64,000 bases of DNA from contig MU128910.1 of NCBI GenBank assembly GCA_014904985.1, positions 617,049 to 681,048 on the forward strand, written 5' to 3'. This DNA is from Hydnum rufescens UP504. Lineage: Eukaryota; Basidiomycota; Agaricomycetes; Cantharellales; Hydnaceae. Below, in pieces: positions 32,059 to 48,892 of the stretch; the first letter of the stretch is position 1; the number at the start of each line of letters is the position of its first letter. Position numbers and translations under genes: made by a program. The notes below the pieces were generated by a model. That model did no database searches. It had not been told where the DNA came from and worked only from the letters and a program-made list of their open reading frames with translations.

Positions 32059-33085
32059 TCACCCAGTTGGAGACTTGAGCTCAGGATGTTCGATATCAGG
32101 GTCTGAAGAATAATATCGCGTCTTCATCGGACCTGGGTGGTATCTTAGTATACCACAATCTGTGATTACGATGGGATTGAGGGGGACGTAAGATGTGCGC
32201 GGTTTTGTCGGCTGGTCTTCGATCAATTTTACTGTACGTGCAGATGTGAAGATGAAGACATGGCGGATGATGCGACACAAGACACAATGTGTAAACATCC
32301 ACCTCACTAGACCGGAGAAGAGGACGTAGAACGCACGGATTTCGAACCCTTCTCTATCGATGAGTTCGCCAAAGGCGACTGCTCTCCCATTCAGATGAGA
32401 AGCGGGATTAAACGTGATGAAGAACTGAGAGCCTGTTCTGGGGACAGTGAGTAAAAGGTGCGTACAATTCCACACATATGGGAAACACCGCACCACAATC
32501 GTCGGCGCCGTTGTTTGCCACGGCCACGAGGCCTCGTCGCGTAAATAGCGAATCGGTGGTTTCGTCTTTGAATCGCAGCCCATATATGGACTCTCCTGTG
32601 CGCATAATTCGATAGCATTAACGTACTGCAGAAACGGGCGCGCGGTGCCCAAATAGTAGAGGAGAAAGAAAAAGGGACGCGTCGGAACTCACCTCCTTTG
32701 CCAGTAAAATCAGAGTAATCGCCACTCTGGCAAGTAAAATCACCACTTTGGCACACAAAGCCCTTGATGACGCGATGAAAGGACGCGCCCTTGTAATGCA
32801 GTTTCATCTTGAACGTTTTGCCAACGCCCATCTCGCCAGTGCACAGAGCGATGAAGTTGTCGCAAGTGAACGGCAGCTCGTCGCGAAATAGTGAAATCCG
32901 CAACCTCCCGACCTTTGCAAAAAAAAAAAACCACGATAAGGGGAGTGAGTGAATGGCCCCGATGCTAGCCCATTACGCGCGAGCTCAACTGGTTCGCCTC
33001 CGATGGAGATATCGAGAAAGCAGACGGGGCGCTCGCTGGGAGAAGTGACAGAAGACGCAGCTCCAGGGCCAGCACTCGTAGCCAT
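32059..33085 (-). CDS. Peptidyl-prolyl cis-trans isomerase, cyclophilin type
   Basis: Catalyses proline cis-trans isomerisation in protein folding; cytosolic or nuclear, as no signal peptide is seen. Five exons: 33085-32990, 32912-32693, 32595-32494, 32432-32337 and 32231-32059, giving 228 residues in one frame. Visible motifs in order: [32 protein letters not shown] with the catalytic Arg, the GESIYG loop, CGSQFFITF and [11 protein letters not shown]. The Trp that contacts cyclosporin in CypA is His here (ASHLNG), as in CYP40-type proteins. The CQSGDFT segment is repeated once ([13 protein letters not shown]), a short in-frame duplication near the loop. The first intron would use GTTGAG as donor. 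An upstream in-frame ATG at 33112 would add nine residues. Confidence 0.88.
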
Positions 33086-34780
33086 CCTGGGTCTGCGAAA
33101 ATTGGGGAGCATCGGGGGCAGGGGGGGACACTTGCTTTTTAACTTATTTCCTTCAATTTAATGACTTGCCCCGGGCCCGGGGGTGGCTTGTATCTCCGTT
33201 GACGCCCGCAATTGCGCGCTTCCTGGACGTTCCCAATACTTTGAAGTACGGGCCCTGTGCCAGTCACCCCTAGGCCTAGCTAGGAAGCTGATGGATTCCC
33301 AGCGGCAAGCTCGTCACGTCACATAGGACGTCACAAAGGGAGCCGAACAATCGGGAATCGGCTCAATATCTCATGGCTCTCAAAGGCAACAGGGAGCCGT
33401 ACCCGGGCGTAGATTGCTTTCAGTGATTTCACACCTTGACAAAATATCAAGTCATAATGATAGTGGCGCTGGGTGGCGGCGGCATACGATTCCTGCACTT
33501 TGAATAGCAACAAGGAACAAAAAGATGGCGCCCCCAACCACATCAGCACGCTCTGATGGTGCGATTCCCAAGTCGAATCTCCTCATTCTGGCCCGAAAGT
33601 TGAAAAAGACATCCTATCCACACATGCCACTTGATGCATTCAACACGAATTATTTTCTCCTTTGATACTCAGGCTCGCTCTTATCTACCAAGTCATTTCC
33701 GTTACTGTAAGGAATTTGAATCTATCTTTGGCCGCTCTTGGTGACTGTGGATGCGACCCTTCCGGTCCTGTGTATATAATGACTCGCATTTCACCCTGTC
33801 TCTGACGTCCCCGGCGCTTTCGCGCAACCCCTCTAGCACCGGGACGAAAATCCGGGATCTTCCTGTACACCAGCCGAACCATTTACATATTGAGATCTTT
33901 GCGCAGAAACAAACAAAGAAATGGCCGGCGCTTAAATAATAACATACTCCGGCGCCTCGCTCGATCTCCATCACGCGGTTCGAACGCGCAAAATGCCACA
34001 CCCTAAGCTGCCCTACGTCTCCTTTTTTACTGTTGACCAGAACCAGTGTAGTATTGCCAGCCGATTATTGACTCGGTGAGATTCGGTGGACCTCAAGTAA
34101 CTCGACCTTCTCATACTAGCGGTGACTCACCGCTAGTATGAGGAGGTAGCAGCCCCCTCAATGAGAGATGGATGGGATATTGACTAATTTGGGGAGACAA
34201 TATGGGCCCCCACATGTTCTAATTTCACACCCAAACCAACACCGATTCACCAGACACGCCAGTGGGTCCTTGTCATCGAACCCTTGACACGCAATCTCAA
34301 TCTGAGGTCTACAGCCTCATTGGTAGCTACAAGATCGCTCCATATCATCGCGAGTGTTCCTCCAAGCGGGCAGGTGCACATAAAATTGGGATTGAGATCA
34401 TGTTATAAGAGGTAATTCTGGGAATACATCATCTGAAACAAGAGAAGTGGGAATACCGAGAACTAAGTTCTTCCATCCCCACAGGAAAAGTATACTCATT
34501 CGGGCATCGCAAGGGAGGCGAGCTCTTGCGAGTTTTTCAGTATTGACGATAATTGGACACAGGCGGGGATAGAGCCAAGCCGAGAAGATTGCAGAGAAGA
34601 ATAAAACAGCCGTTGATGTCCGAGAATAGGCACACATAGACGAGAATCGCATCATAGGTGATGGGAGAGGTAAACACGAACTAATCACACAAGCAAACAA
34701 GTCTACAGGGAGAAGAATCTCAGACATCAAAACCGATAATATCTGACAAATCCACTGCTGCTCACCATGTTCGAAGACAA
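33086..34780. other. Intergenic region, no supported gene
   Basis: This 1.7-kb spacer separates the cyclophilin promoter from the 3' end of regulator A. Only short frames without recognisable domains are present. It contains one perfect 33-bp palindrome at 34110-34142. Confidence 0.5.
34110..34142. repeat. Perfect 33-bp palindrome
   Basis: CTCATACTAGCGGTGA, a single C, then TCACCGCTAGTATGAG: two 16-base arms with no mismatch. It could be a hairpin or a dimeric protein-binding site between genes. Confidence 0.9.
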
Positions 34781-37700
34781 CTACTGGTATTCCTGCTGGA
34801 TGTCCTGCATAGACATATCTTGCTCTCCAGGCGCATCCTGGGACACGTCGCCCTGGTACTCCCTTGGCACTTTGTGCCAAACATCATACATTTCATCAGG
34901 CTCTGCACCGCCGCGGGTGTGGCCTGATGCGGCACGCAACGCATCGTGAATGACACCCAACTGCTCAGGGTCGGGGTGGGCTTCCGCTGCCGCAGTGTTG
35001 ACGTCTATCGGAGTCTGTTGATCTCCCAAATGCGTCATCAAGGCCGCAATAGTTTCCTGACGATTCGTATACGAGTCAGTAATCTGATATACTCCAAATC
35101 CTCTAACTGAAAAGCTGACCGAGTCGTACGCCTCCGTGGGATCTGCATGCCGGTTGCCGTCGTCAGGCCTGTCAATATCAATCAAAGAGTCCTGCGCATA
35201 GTTTGTGAACGGGGCCCCGCTAGTGGCAGCAACAAACAGGTCTTGCTGTTGCTGCAGACTGGTGGGAATCGGAACGTGTCGACGCTGCTCGTGATGTGCA
35301 GCTCCGAGGCCAGAGGGTGTGGGCTTGACACCAGAGGCAGGTGGATTCCAGACCTCCTCAATTTTGGGTGGACGATCAGAGCGCAAGACATCGTTCGAAA
35401 GCCAGTACATTTCGTCCAGCAAGATTGGAGGTGAGATAGGTCCTTGCTCAGCAGCAACCTCTGAACCAAAAACTTTAATTGCAAGGCGGGACACCAAAGG
35501 ATACGTTCCTTGTTGTTGGGCCCTCGCCCGCGCGCCCCAGCGCCAGCGGAAGAGTGGGACGAGCTTCAGAGCGAGTGCTATGTCTTCCTTGGCAAGGCCC
35601 CATGCGAGCGTCTCCACTTTGGAAATGGCAGCGAACAGAATAATCATAGCGGCAATATGGATAGGGATAGGAGCCACAAAGAAAGCTACCTCAGGGAACG
35701 AGGTTAGCTGTGCATGAAGGACAAGCACATTGTGTGCCATGATAACGGCTATGCGGGATGAGGATGAATTGGTCAATATATACGCAGAGGATCCACGATG
35801 AGCTCACCATCATGAAGCGACTTGTAGCGAAGATGCGCAGAGACAGTCTTGTTATTGAAGACAGCACGTAACAAGCACATGCGCAAGATTCCGTATTTGA
35901 GCATTGTGATCCCACGATCAGTATTGATAGTGGAGGTAACAATGTTGACCCTTTGATCCATATCCAAATGCGAATGACCAGTGAACAGCTTCTGGTACAT
36001 GGGGGGTAACTTGCGCCTCCACTGCTCAAGCGAGCGTTCAACGTCGATAGCACGAAGTACCACCTGTTCGCCCGTTAATATTCCGGGCCTGTACAATGAA
36101 TTGATTACTTCTGCTTGGATATGGACTAGTTCAGCACTTATGTCGACGTGCTCCGAAAACACAGCGACTGGCTCGTTACTCCCAGGAATTTCGATAAATC
36201 GGCTCGGCGCAGCAGTGTTGAAATCTGCAGGCTGAATCGCGAGGGGACGGCCGAAGATAATTGATGTGTCCCGGTCGTGCATAACACAGATGGACCATAA
36301 GCGCATGCGAAGCTGGCTTTCTTCCGAGGTGAAAATCACTTGATCGCTGGGATCATGATGCAAGCCAAGTTCGACGGCCAGACGAACCATGTTCCCAACA
36401 ATACGCCATAATGCCTTCCCATGTCGCTACGTGAGGCAAGTGATTTACTATAAATCCCCGTCCAGTGATTTCGTACACACCTCAGTATAAAGATACCAAT
36501 GCAAAAGGATTAACGCTTGCAGAGTAGTAATACTATTTGGGAGATCTGGTTTAAGGGACAGTGCATAATCATAGAAAGTCTCGCTGTCCGGCCAATCTGG
36601 TGTAGTGCGGGGCTGACGAGAATGACCCCTCTTGCTTTCTTCACAAAGTGTCCCAAGTCCGATAACCAGGTAGACGGAGCACAGGAACCCACTGTCCATG
36701 GATAAGTCGACATATTTAGGATCGATGGAGGCGGCCTTCGACTCGTCGAGGGAATCATACAAGGCATCCAACATTTGCATAAACTCCTCGCGAACAAAGA
36801 CGGGACGATAAGGATTGAGGTTGGTGAAATAGCAATCCACAAAAGCAGTTGCATCCTCGCGCTTTCGGGGGAGGAAGAAAGGCCGCTGCTGGATGCTCTT
36901 CTCACTGCGTTTGAGAGGGGTAGGTATCCAGTGCTTCGGAATATTTTCTTCAAATGCCTTATGGCGATCCTGTGACATTCCAGCGAGGACATCATCTTGA
37001 ATTGGTTCATCTAGAATTGAGAAAGCACACATTAAGAATTGGATACGAAGACCGGCCGATCGAGAGTAGTCTGACCTGGCCTAAGGGACTTCGCGATGGT
37101 CTTGGATACGCCAAAGGCTTTGATGAGGCCTTCGGGATTCGACAAGTCGTTTGACAGTGGGTCTGGGGTCACACCCTCGGGAATAACGTTCCCCGCTTTG
37201 TCGACCCGAACAAGTTTCCCCTGAATACGGGCCGCAGGAGGCATTGGCGGCGGTCCTTGTGGGATATCGTGAGTCGAGTATGTTGAGCGATCGCGGGATT
37301 CGTGCTCGCGTAGCGAGTCACGTGGACCGGGACTTTCTTGATGGCGACCGTCCTCATACATTGGGCGGGGGAAGTTGACGGGGCCTGAGGGACCGGCCAC
37401 TGGTGGAGTAGGGTAACGCTGGTCCGGGTGGGGTTCATGGGGACCTGGCATCGGTCGAGGGACAGCGTCATAGGGACGACTCGGAGGCGGTGGGTATGCA
37501 GGCCCTTGGGGATAATGCGAACCGGGGGGGGACCGTACGGCATACCCGGTGGACCGGGCGGCCTCATGCCGGGAGGGATACCGTGTTGTGGTGGCGGGAC
37601 CCCGTGCATCTCATGTGGAGGAGCGAACTGAAGCGGATACTGAAGAGCCTGGGCATCAGGCGGGGGAACAGGAACTACGCCATAGTTACTGAGGTGATAA

Positions 37701-38214
37701 TCGATGTACTCGAGCTTGAAACCTGGGATGAATTTGTTGAGGAGTGCAGCGCATTTGTCGATTTGAGCTTCAATAAGCTCGGTGTATCCACGGGGCTTGA
37801 GCGTCTGACGGTGCCGATCCTCCTGGTTACACTCAACTCCTGATGCCTCACAGGCGGAGCAGCTCGGATGTTTCGAGTCGCACTGCGGAAAAAGTTTGTC
37901 AGAATTCATGAACAAAGACGGTGCACCCACCTTGATTTTCTTGCGGCGGCAGCGGGCACAGGCTTCGTGGAGACGTCTCAACCTGCGAGGCTGGACTTCG
38001 CCTCCATCTTCCGGCTTCTTCCTTTTCCTTGGACCCTGAAACCATTGGTTAAATGTGATGTCAGACGGTCGAGTGAAAAGGTACGGACGGGTTTTACACT
38101 GGTCTCTTCAACCACGTTGAGCGGTGGCGAGTGTCCACGAGGGGGTGATGGGGGTGGTTCCATCTGTGCAGGATATGGGGAAGTGCCTGGGGGGCCTGTT
38201 GGGGGTGGTTCCAT
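34781..38214 (-). CDS. Zn2Cys6 fungal transcription factor (regulator A)
   Basis: A nuclear sequence-specific regulator. Six exons: 38214-38098, 38035-37931, 37882-37076, 37010-36481, 36426-35808 and 35748-34781. The zinc cluster spans intron 2: CARCRRKKIK joined to CDSKHPSC and CEASGVEC, giving C-x2-C-x6-C-x6-C-x2-C-x6-C. A Pro/Gly-rich linker follows, then the fungal-specific regulatory domain (exons 4-5) with FLCSVYLVIGLGT, LILLHWYLYTE, HGKALWRIVGNMVRLAVELGLH and GRPLAIQPADFN. The frame changes at a run of eight C (about 37524-37531). With one more C the exons sum to 1049 codons, so a one-base deletion in the sequence is likely. Closest relative in the window is regulator B (54416-57745). 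Targets are unknown. Confidence 0.9.
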
Positions 38215-39222
38215 GGGGGTAGGTGGCAACAGTACTATGTGCAATAGGCAGAGTAGCACGGGCGGGCGTTTAACCTGGGTAGCTGTGGTGGGGGGAAGTT
38301 GACGCACGCAAAAAGAGGTTTCGACTCTGAGTAATAAGTACTCAACACCACACGGCGATAAGTATTATGAATAACCGTATCGCCGATAGGGGTCGATCAA
38401 ATGACACCCTTTCAAACTGGGAAACGCGAGAAAACACGTCGACGACGCTCACAGAGGCCTTCCGTTTTGGCAAGACGTCCGGCAACGTGCGATGGTTTGG
38501 CCGTCGGCGACGACCGTGGACTTTGCCAGGAGGATAAGGCAGTTGCCATAAATTCTTCCCACATACCTCTAGACGGCGGAGTGCGATTTCTATATCATAA
38601 TACGACTCTTATGACTTGTATGAAGCCTGTGCTAATCCTACAGTGTCCGAAACTACCCACGTTCCTGGTGTCGAGGGCGTCCTCGAGAAGCTCCGTTCTC
38701 ACGCCGAGAGTAATTTTGGAATCGGCAAAGCGTTGTCCTTACTGCATAACCTGAACCGGAGATAGCACGAACGTGACCAGCGACCACATAGGTGTCCCTT
38801 ATCATCTCTCTGGACAATCACGGACAGTGAGCAGAGCAGTGAGCTTATCGGGTTTTTAGCGGCGGTAAGCCTAAACTCCGTTCCGAGTGCACAGAACTTA
38901 CTTACGTCAGCTTTCCCTTTTGTTAGTCTGGTCACTCCCGCCTTGAAATTATTGATTCATCCCTGATTTGGAGAAAAAAAATTCACCATGTTTCTCACAG
39001 CGATGGGAAGGTGAATGTCTGGGGGAGTGTTGACTGAATAGGAGCCATAATTAATGGTAGCGACGTGTGTTAACATTATGCCAGTTGCTTCCAAAAAGGG
39101 CCACACCAAATAGCACCTATCAACGGGTCCATCCAATAAATGTCGGGCAAAGAGAAGTACGGCACGAACAGTGCGTCCCCCTTCCCCAGATCGCACCACT
39201 TCTCGCACGATCTTCCGCGCCG
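38215..39222. other. Intergenic region, no supported gene
   Basis: Presumed promoter of regulator A. Short frames only; nothing recognisable. Confidence 0.45.
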
Positions 39223-39912
39223 TCACAGGTCCAGCTCATTCGATGAAAAACGCACAACTCGACATGGTTGATTGGAATGGGATTGACCACGCAGTGCTTG
39301 CTGCATTCGTCGCCTGATCAACACTGAGTGAGCTCGATCGACTCCTGTGCCGGATAAACACAGGAAGGATACACCATCCCTCAGATCCTCATCGTCGGGG
39401 TCCTCGAGCCCTACGGTATTCGAGAGTGGGGGCTCTTCTCCGTACCCTACTCGATCCTCTCTGGTGCTCACACCTTCGTGTTTATTGATAATCTTGACCA
39501 CCACCACCTTGCCCCCTCCTGTGTCTATTCCGCCAGTAGGGGCAGCATTTCCACCTGCTGGTTTCCCTTCGGGGCATGCCTCTTATTAATGGGATCGACA
39601 ACCCCAGAGGAGCCTTCCTGCTTTATGGCCCCACTTAGCCAACAGACGCGCCGCGAAACTGTGTGGAATGGAAGAGAAAGAAGACAGTCAGGACATGTGT
39701 GGAGGACGATGAGAAATAATTACCGGACGTACTGGTCGTCGCTGGTGGGCGCGTGGTGCCCAAAGCACTACGTGATGTTTCGGCTTCAGGCACCATCTGA
39801 CCAAGACGGGCTCCAATAGCGGCTGCCGCTTGACGTTTTTGCTTAATCTGGATCCCCGTGTCGGTAGGTAGAGAAGGTGGTGCGACCTCACCGTTGAAAG
39901 ATGGAGTGGCCA
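39223..39912 (-). CDS. Hypothetical protein, weak gene model
   Basis: I do not recognise this. A start at 39912 (MATPSFNGEVAPPSLPTDTG) opens a frame ending TTSTS near 39725. An intron with GTAATT donor and an acceptor near 39583 would join it to EACPEGKPAGGNAAPTGG and then KVVVVKIINKHEGVSTRED, ending at 39223. The product would be about 180 residues, Ala/Thr-rich at first and charged later. The putative intron is longer than usual for this locus (about 140 bp), so another small exon may exist. There is no domain evidence. Confidence 0.35.
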
Positions 39913-41067
39913 TTGTTATTTTTTGACTATGGACCATGTCGGTCCGGGGATGCATGCAATTGCAAGCGATGGAAGGCATTTGCGAGGCGAGCAAAGTCGA
40001 AAGGAAAATTTAGGGCGATGATGATGCTGAGCAACAACCTTTCCTCTCAGCTTTCTTCACTGTAGGCTTCGAAGCCGTTCCCGTCCACATCGAGAACCAT
40101 TGGAGGGGGTTTTGACATTTTCCCCCAAGCCAAGGGCACCAGGACCAGCTCTTCCGGTTGAGTTACCGTGGCTGAAAGACAGAGGGGCATATATGACCAC
40201 TGTAGAAGAGACAGAAGAAGACGATGAGCCAGAGGTGAGCGTAGGAGATGCCGTTGTCGTTGACGCCGTGAATGACGAGGAGCACTTGGTTTGGACTTGT
40301 TGACAAGGGCTCCGCGAGTGAGAACCAAAGCGAGAGAGCCAGACTAGCCTCACCAGAGCCAGGAGGTTCCGTAGGTATCATTCCGAGAGCATAGACCCGG
40401 AATAACTTTATTTTCTTCCTTGGTTTCTTCCCTTATACTTGCGGGTTTTCTGTGGCGGCGGGCATGAGGGCAAGCTCGATGATTGGAGATGGGGGTACGC
40501 TACTCGAGGACAGACCTATGGCCCCGTTAAAGACCCTTAGCTTTACCCCCAATAGCAGATATCAGATTCACGGCGGTAGAACAGTAGGCGACGAAAACTG
40601 TCTCAACCCGAAGTCATCCTCAAGGTGCTTCACAAATATTACTTGGAAAGCGAGAACCATCGTAACGGGGGAGTGGGGTCATAGACTCCACCTCGAGTGA
40701 GCGAATAGCCTCAACAAGACGTTCAATATGGCCCCAGCACCTGTAGTTGCGCGAGTGAGACGAGAACATGCGCCCAGCTGGGAACTAACCTGCGTGGCTG
40801 ATGACGAGTGCTGCGTTCTCGGCGTCTTCCACAGCGAAGGCCTGAAAGCAAATGCGCTCCTCAACCCATTCATTTGCACGTCAAATCCAGTGGCTAGGCT
40901 GCACCCGTGCGGACGGTAAGGCGTCTTCTCCCTGAGGGCACATATACAGGTCCACTGCAAGTACAACGTCCACGAACGCATCGAAAGGGGTTGATCCCAA
41001 TACAAGAGCCCCATCACGTGAACTCCTTCCTCAGAGCCCGTTCTGGCCATCGTTGGCTCGCCACTCA
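39913..41067. other. No firmly supported gene
   Basis: Overlapping minus-strand frames at 40047-40381 include a Ser/Thr-rich one (SSSSSVSSTVV), but no frame stands out and no domain is recognisable. The right end is the probable promoter of PIK1. Confidence 0.35.
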
Positions 41068-45171
<4,104 letters not shown>

Positions 45172-45559
45172 TACAATGTAGTAATTTATGGTACAGTATG
45201 TAGAATACATCATCTGCTTTGGAGACGCATCGAATAATTATATTTATGCGCATCCCCTAGCTACACTCTTAGGACAATGCACTATTGTTTGTGGCCCGGA
45301 CCTCACCTAGAGCTCGGAACAGACCCGAGGGCACCAAACTCTTGTGTTCCCTGAGTTTGGTGGGGGATGCAATGGCCACCACAGCTGGGGAGTGGATGAC
45401 TAGCAGTCTTCCCTCCATATTACCGTTGAGATTGAGCGTGCCTCACCTCTCACCTGCCGCCTCTCTCCGTCTTTGAACTATCGATTCTAAGGATCATGAT
45501 TTAGGCCGATGATCACGAAGATCGCCACTTCTAGCTATCATGTCAGTTGAAGTGCAGCC
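45172..45559. other. Intergenic region, nothing recognised
   Basis: The 3' flank of PIK1. Short frames only. Confidence 0.4.
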
Positions 45560-46640
45560 ACAGTATCTTTTTTTTAGACACCCGAAACCTCGGGAAGGTA
45601 TCAAAAGGTCAGCGCAGTGCAGTTGTCCCAGCTACAGGAAGATAACAAGACGTTGGGAAACGAAGTGCGACGACTGTAGGCGATGTTACGGAAAAAAGCC
45701 AGGGGAGACAACCCCAAGAATGAAGTTCCCCTTCTCGATCAACCGAGTCAAAATTAAACCAGTTATCAAATCTGTGAGACGTCGAATTTTGGTTGTCTCC
45801 ACCCACTGGGATTTTCGTGGGCTGCGGCACAGTGCCAGACCAGGCCCTGAAAAAGACGCGACGTTTGTCATCCGAACGCCAAGAAGGTTGCGTCTTCTAA
45901 AGAGATTAAAGACCTGGAGGCAGATCTGGCTTCCAGCGAGACCCCTTTCGGATCTCCAAGCAAACTTCGATGGTGTTTCCCGCCATGGCCAGCTGTATGC
46001 ATCTTGTAATCTTTCTCACCAGTTGAAACAGATTGTATATGTTTCGAATTTGGCAAGAAAATAGCAGAGCACGAGACAAAACTTGAAGACAAATCGTGAC
46101 CAGGAGCTCCTATCCATCAGGGAACCATCGAAAACTGCCGAAATAGAAAATAGCCAATTGAACTACAAGGTCTCGGATTGCCAGAAGAACTTCAAGAGGG
46201 AGATTTCAGGTCTTCACGAACGGACCGAGGTCCCCAACTATTCATCGAAGAAGTGGAGTGACGCCCCTTCAGGAGCTGGAGTCCAGCCCTCAAGGCGGAG
46301 AACAACCGATCCTGTGAGCTGTGAGAACGTACAACCACACTCATGGCTGCAATCTCCAATGCCACACGGCTCGTGCAGGACTCAACTTGAGCGTCGACGT
46401 GCTTGACAGTGTCAATCGGGAGATGGAAAGCTCAGACAAGTTGTTAGTCGTCCACAGTATTCAATGCCCCCCTATCTAGACACGTACAGGAATGCCGCGC
46501 GAGGGAACTAAAGAAAGGCGAAGACCGTGTCCAGGAGTTCGAGCGGCACATTTCCGAGTTCGCGAAGGTGGAAGATAAGCGCACGGAATTTAGTAACTTT
46601 GAGAAGGAAATTAACGCCCATCCAAGCCTCGTTCTGACCT
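45560..46640 (+). pseudogene. Decayed coiled-coil protein gene
   Basis: Several frames give heptad-like, Leu/Glu/Lys-rich pieces separated by stops: VQLSQLQEDNKTLGNEVRRL near 45620, KEIKDLEADLASSE near 45905, KKIAEHETKLEDK near 46055, and ELKKGEDRVQEFERHISEF near 46510. Too many stops fall between them for a simple intron model. I infer a broken long coiled-coil gene between PIK1 and CCT8. An intact but intron-rich gene is less likely. Confidence 0.45.
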
Positions 46641-46825
46641 CGCCAGTATCCTAAAAGAGTACTCACAACATGGCCATGAGGAAGCGGCTCTCCCAAGAGA
46701 AACCGTAAGGATTTAGCCCTGCGACTGGCTGCGTAGGTGTCTGCTGGGTGTTTGTTTCAACGGGGAAAGTCAACCATAAATCAGTCACGTGATGATACGC
46801 GTTTTTACAGACGGACCCCTGCACC

Positions 46826-48892
46826 ATGTCTCTTAAAATTCCCAAAGCCGGTGGACCACAACTTTTCAAAGATGGTTATAAGGTACCAGATCATCTCTTC
46901 GATTCATTATAGCCGGTCACTTAATGATCATCATAGCAAGCGTCGGGCTTGGAAGATGCTGTTCTTCGCAATATTCAAGCTGTAGGTGAACTCTCAGGCC
47001 TCATTCGAACAAGCTTTGGGCCAAATGGTATGTGAATGCTGAAGCATGTGGTTTGAGTCACCCATGATATAACTTTGTACTCAGGGCGGAACAAGCTCGT
47101 AATAAATCATCTGGGGAAACTGTTTGTAACATCTGATGCCGCAACGATCATTCGCGAGATCGAAGTTGTGCATCCAGCGGCGAAAATTCTGGTCATGGCA
47201 TCTCAAGCGCAAGAGGCCGAGGTAAATGTCTTCTGTTGAACTTGTTGACAGTCTAACCCATTGATTTCAGATGGGAGACGCTACAAATTTGGTGATGATA
47301 TTCGCAGGCGAACTCCTTAAAAAGGCGGAGGGGCTCCTTCTCATGGGACTTCATCCAAGCGAGGTCATCCAAGGATACGAATTGGCCCGGGAAAAAGCCC
47401 TGGAAGAATTAGAAAGTGAGTCCTCAAGGTTTGGAGCTTCCGGCCGTACTTGCTGATTAATACCACGTTCTCAGCACTATCAAACCACTCGCTACCCAGG
47501 AACCTAAGTGTGGCCGCCCTCAAAACAGCACTGAAGCCCGCTATCGCGTCAAAACAATACGGGTCCGAGGATATCCTTGCCACCTTGGTTGCGGAGGCGG
47601 CCCTTGTTACGATGCCTCCCAATTCTGCGAACTTCAATGTTGATAATGTGCGTGTCGTGAAAATCATGGGTGGGACTTTGCAATCAAGTAAGGTGGTCAG
47701 AGGGATGGTGTTTGGGCGGGAACCAGAGGGTGATCAGCGACACGTCCCCAATTGCTTCGTCCGACTACTGAACCCTGCCCCCGAACATTAGGAATCATCA
47801 AGAAGGCCTTGAACGCAAAAGTAGCCGTCTACACTTGCGGTATTGACATCTCACAGACAGAGACGAAGGGTACTGTTCTTCTGAAGAACGCGGAGGAGAT
47901 GCTTAATTTCACCACTGGAGAGGAAGACCACATGGAAAAGGTATCTTTTCCGCATCATCTCATTTGAAGGTTCCCACGTATATTATCCCTACAGATCTTC
48001 AAAGAAATCGCAGACTCGGGCGTCAAAGTCATCGTCGCCGGTTCAGGCGTGGGCGAGTTGGCCCTGCACTATCTCGACCGTTTCTCGATCAGTGTCGTGA
48101 AAGTACTCTCGAAGTTCGACCTGCGTCGTCTCTGTCGTGTCATCGGTGCGACTCCTCTAGCTCGTCTTGGATCGCCAACAGCCGAGGAAGCTGGTCATGT
48201 CGACGTTATGGAGTGCATTGAGATTGGGAGCGACCGTGTCACTGTTTTCCGACAAGAGGAGGCCGGTACAGGGGAAAAGTCACGCATGGCGACCATCGTT
48301 CTTCGCGGTGCCACCACGAACTCCCTTGACGATCTCGAACGTGCTGTAGATGACGGGGTCAACGTTATCAAGGCAATCGTTAAGGATGGTCGCATGGTCC
48401 CCGGGGCTGCTGCAACAGAGCTTGAGCTCGCAAGGACAGTAGACACCTATGGCGCCAGTTTGAAAGGGCTGAATCAGCATGCTGTGCGGAGGTACGCGAG
48501 CGCTCTTGAGGTAGTTCCTTTCACGCTAGCGGAGAGTGCAGGACTGGACGCGACCGAGGTCCTTAGTCGGTTGTACGCCAGACATGAACAACCCAATGGG
48601 AAGACTTGGGGTATTGATATTGAGGTAAGGTATCATTTCCCATCATCCGTTCAGATACTTCCCTTCTTGACGCTGGTATCATCTTGTCGGATGGTGTTAG
48701 GGCGAGTCCGATGGCATTCTGGACACAGCACCACTTCAAATATACGACTCCCTTGCTGCCAAAGCATGGGCCCTCAGTCTCGCAACGGATGCAGCAATGA
48801 CGGTACTTCGTGTTGACAGTATCATAATGTCCAAGCCTGCAGGAGGACCTAAAGTTCCTCAACAGAGTGGAAATTGGGACGAGGATGATTAA
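46826..48892 (+). CDS. CCT8: T-complex protein 1 subunit theta (CCT8)
   Basis: One of eight subunits of the cytosolic chaperonin TRiC/CCT, which folds actin, tubulin and other proteins using ATP. Eight exons (46826-46882, 46937-47027, 47085-47221, 47271-47415, 47475-47729, 47792-47940, 47995-48624, 48701-48892) sum to 552 codons without frame problems. It starts MSLKIPKAGGPQLFKDGYK. Group II chaperonin motifs include SFGPNGRNKLVINHLGKLFV, MGDATNLV in the nucleotide site, ATIVLRGATTNSLDDLERA and DGRMVPGAAATELELA. It ends in SIIMSKPAGGPKVPQQSG and an acidic tail, typical for theta. Length matches the family (about 550). Confidence 0.96.

Noticed and set aside
31637..32062. Minus-strand frame of 141 codons with hydrophobic stretches
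   Set aside because: It lies in the 3' spacer of the cyclophilin gene with no recognisable membrane-protein family and no splice support.
33970..34000. GGTTCGAACGCG as a possible tRNA T-arm
   Set aside because: No matching anticodon or acceptor stem could be drawn around it.
40047..40381. Ser-rich minus-strand gene
   Set aside because: Three overlapping frames are equally open and none shows a domain or consistent introns.
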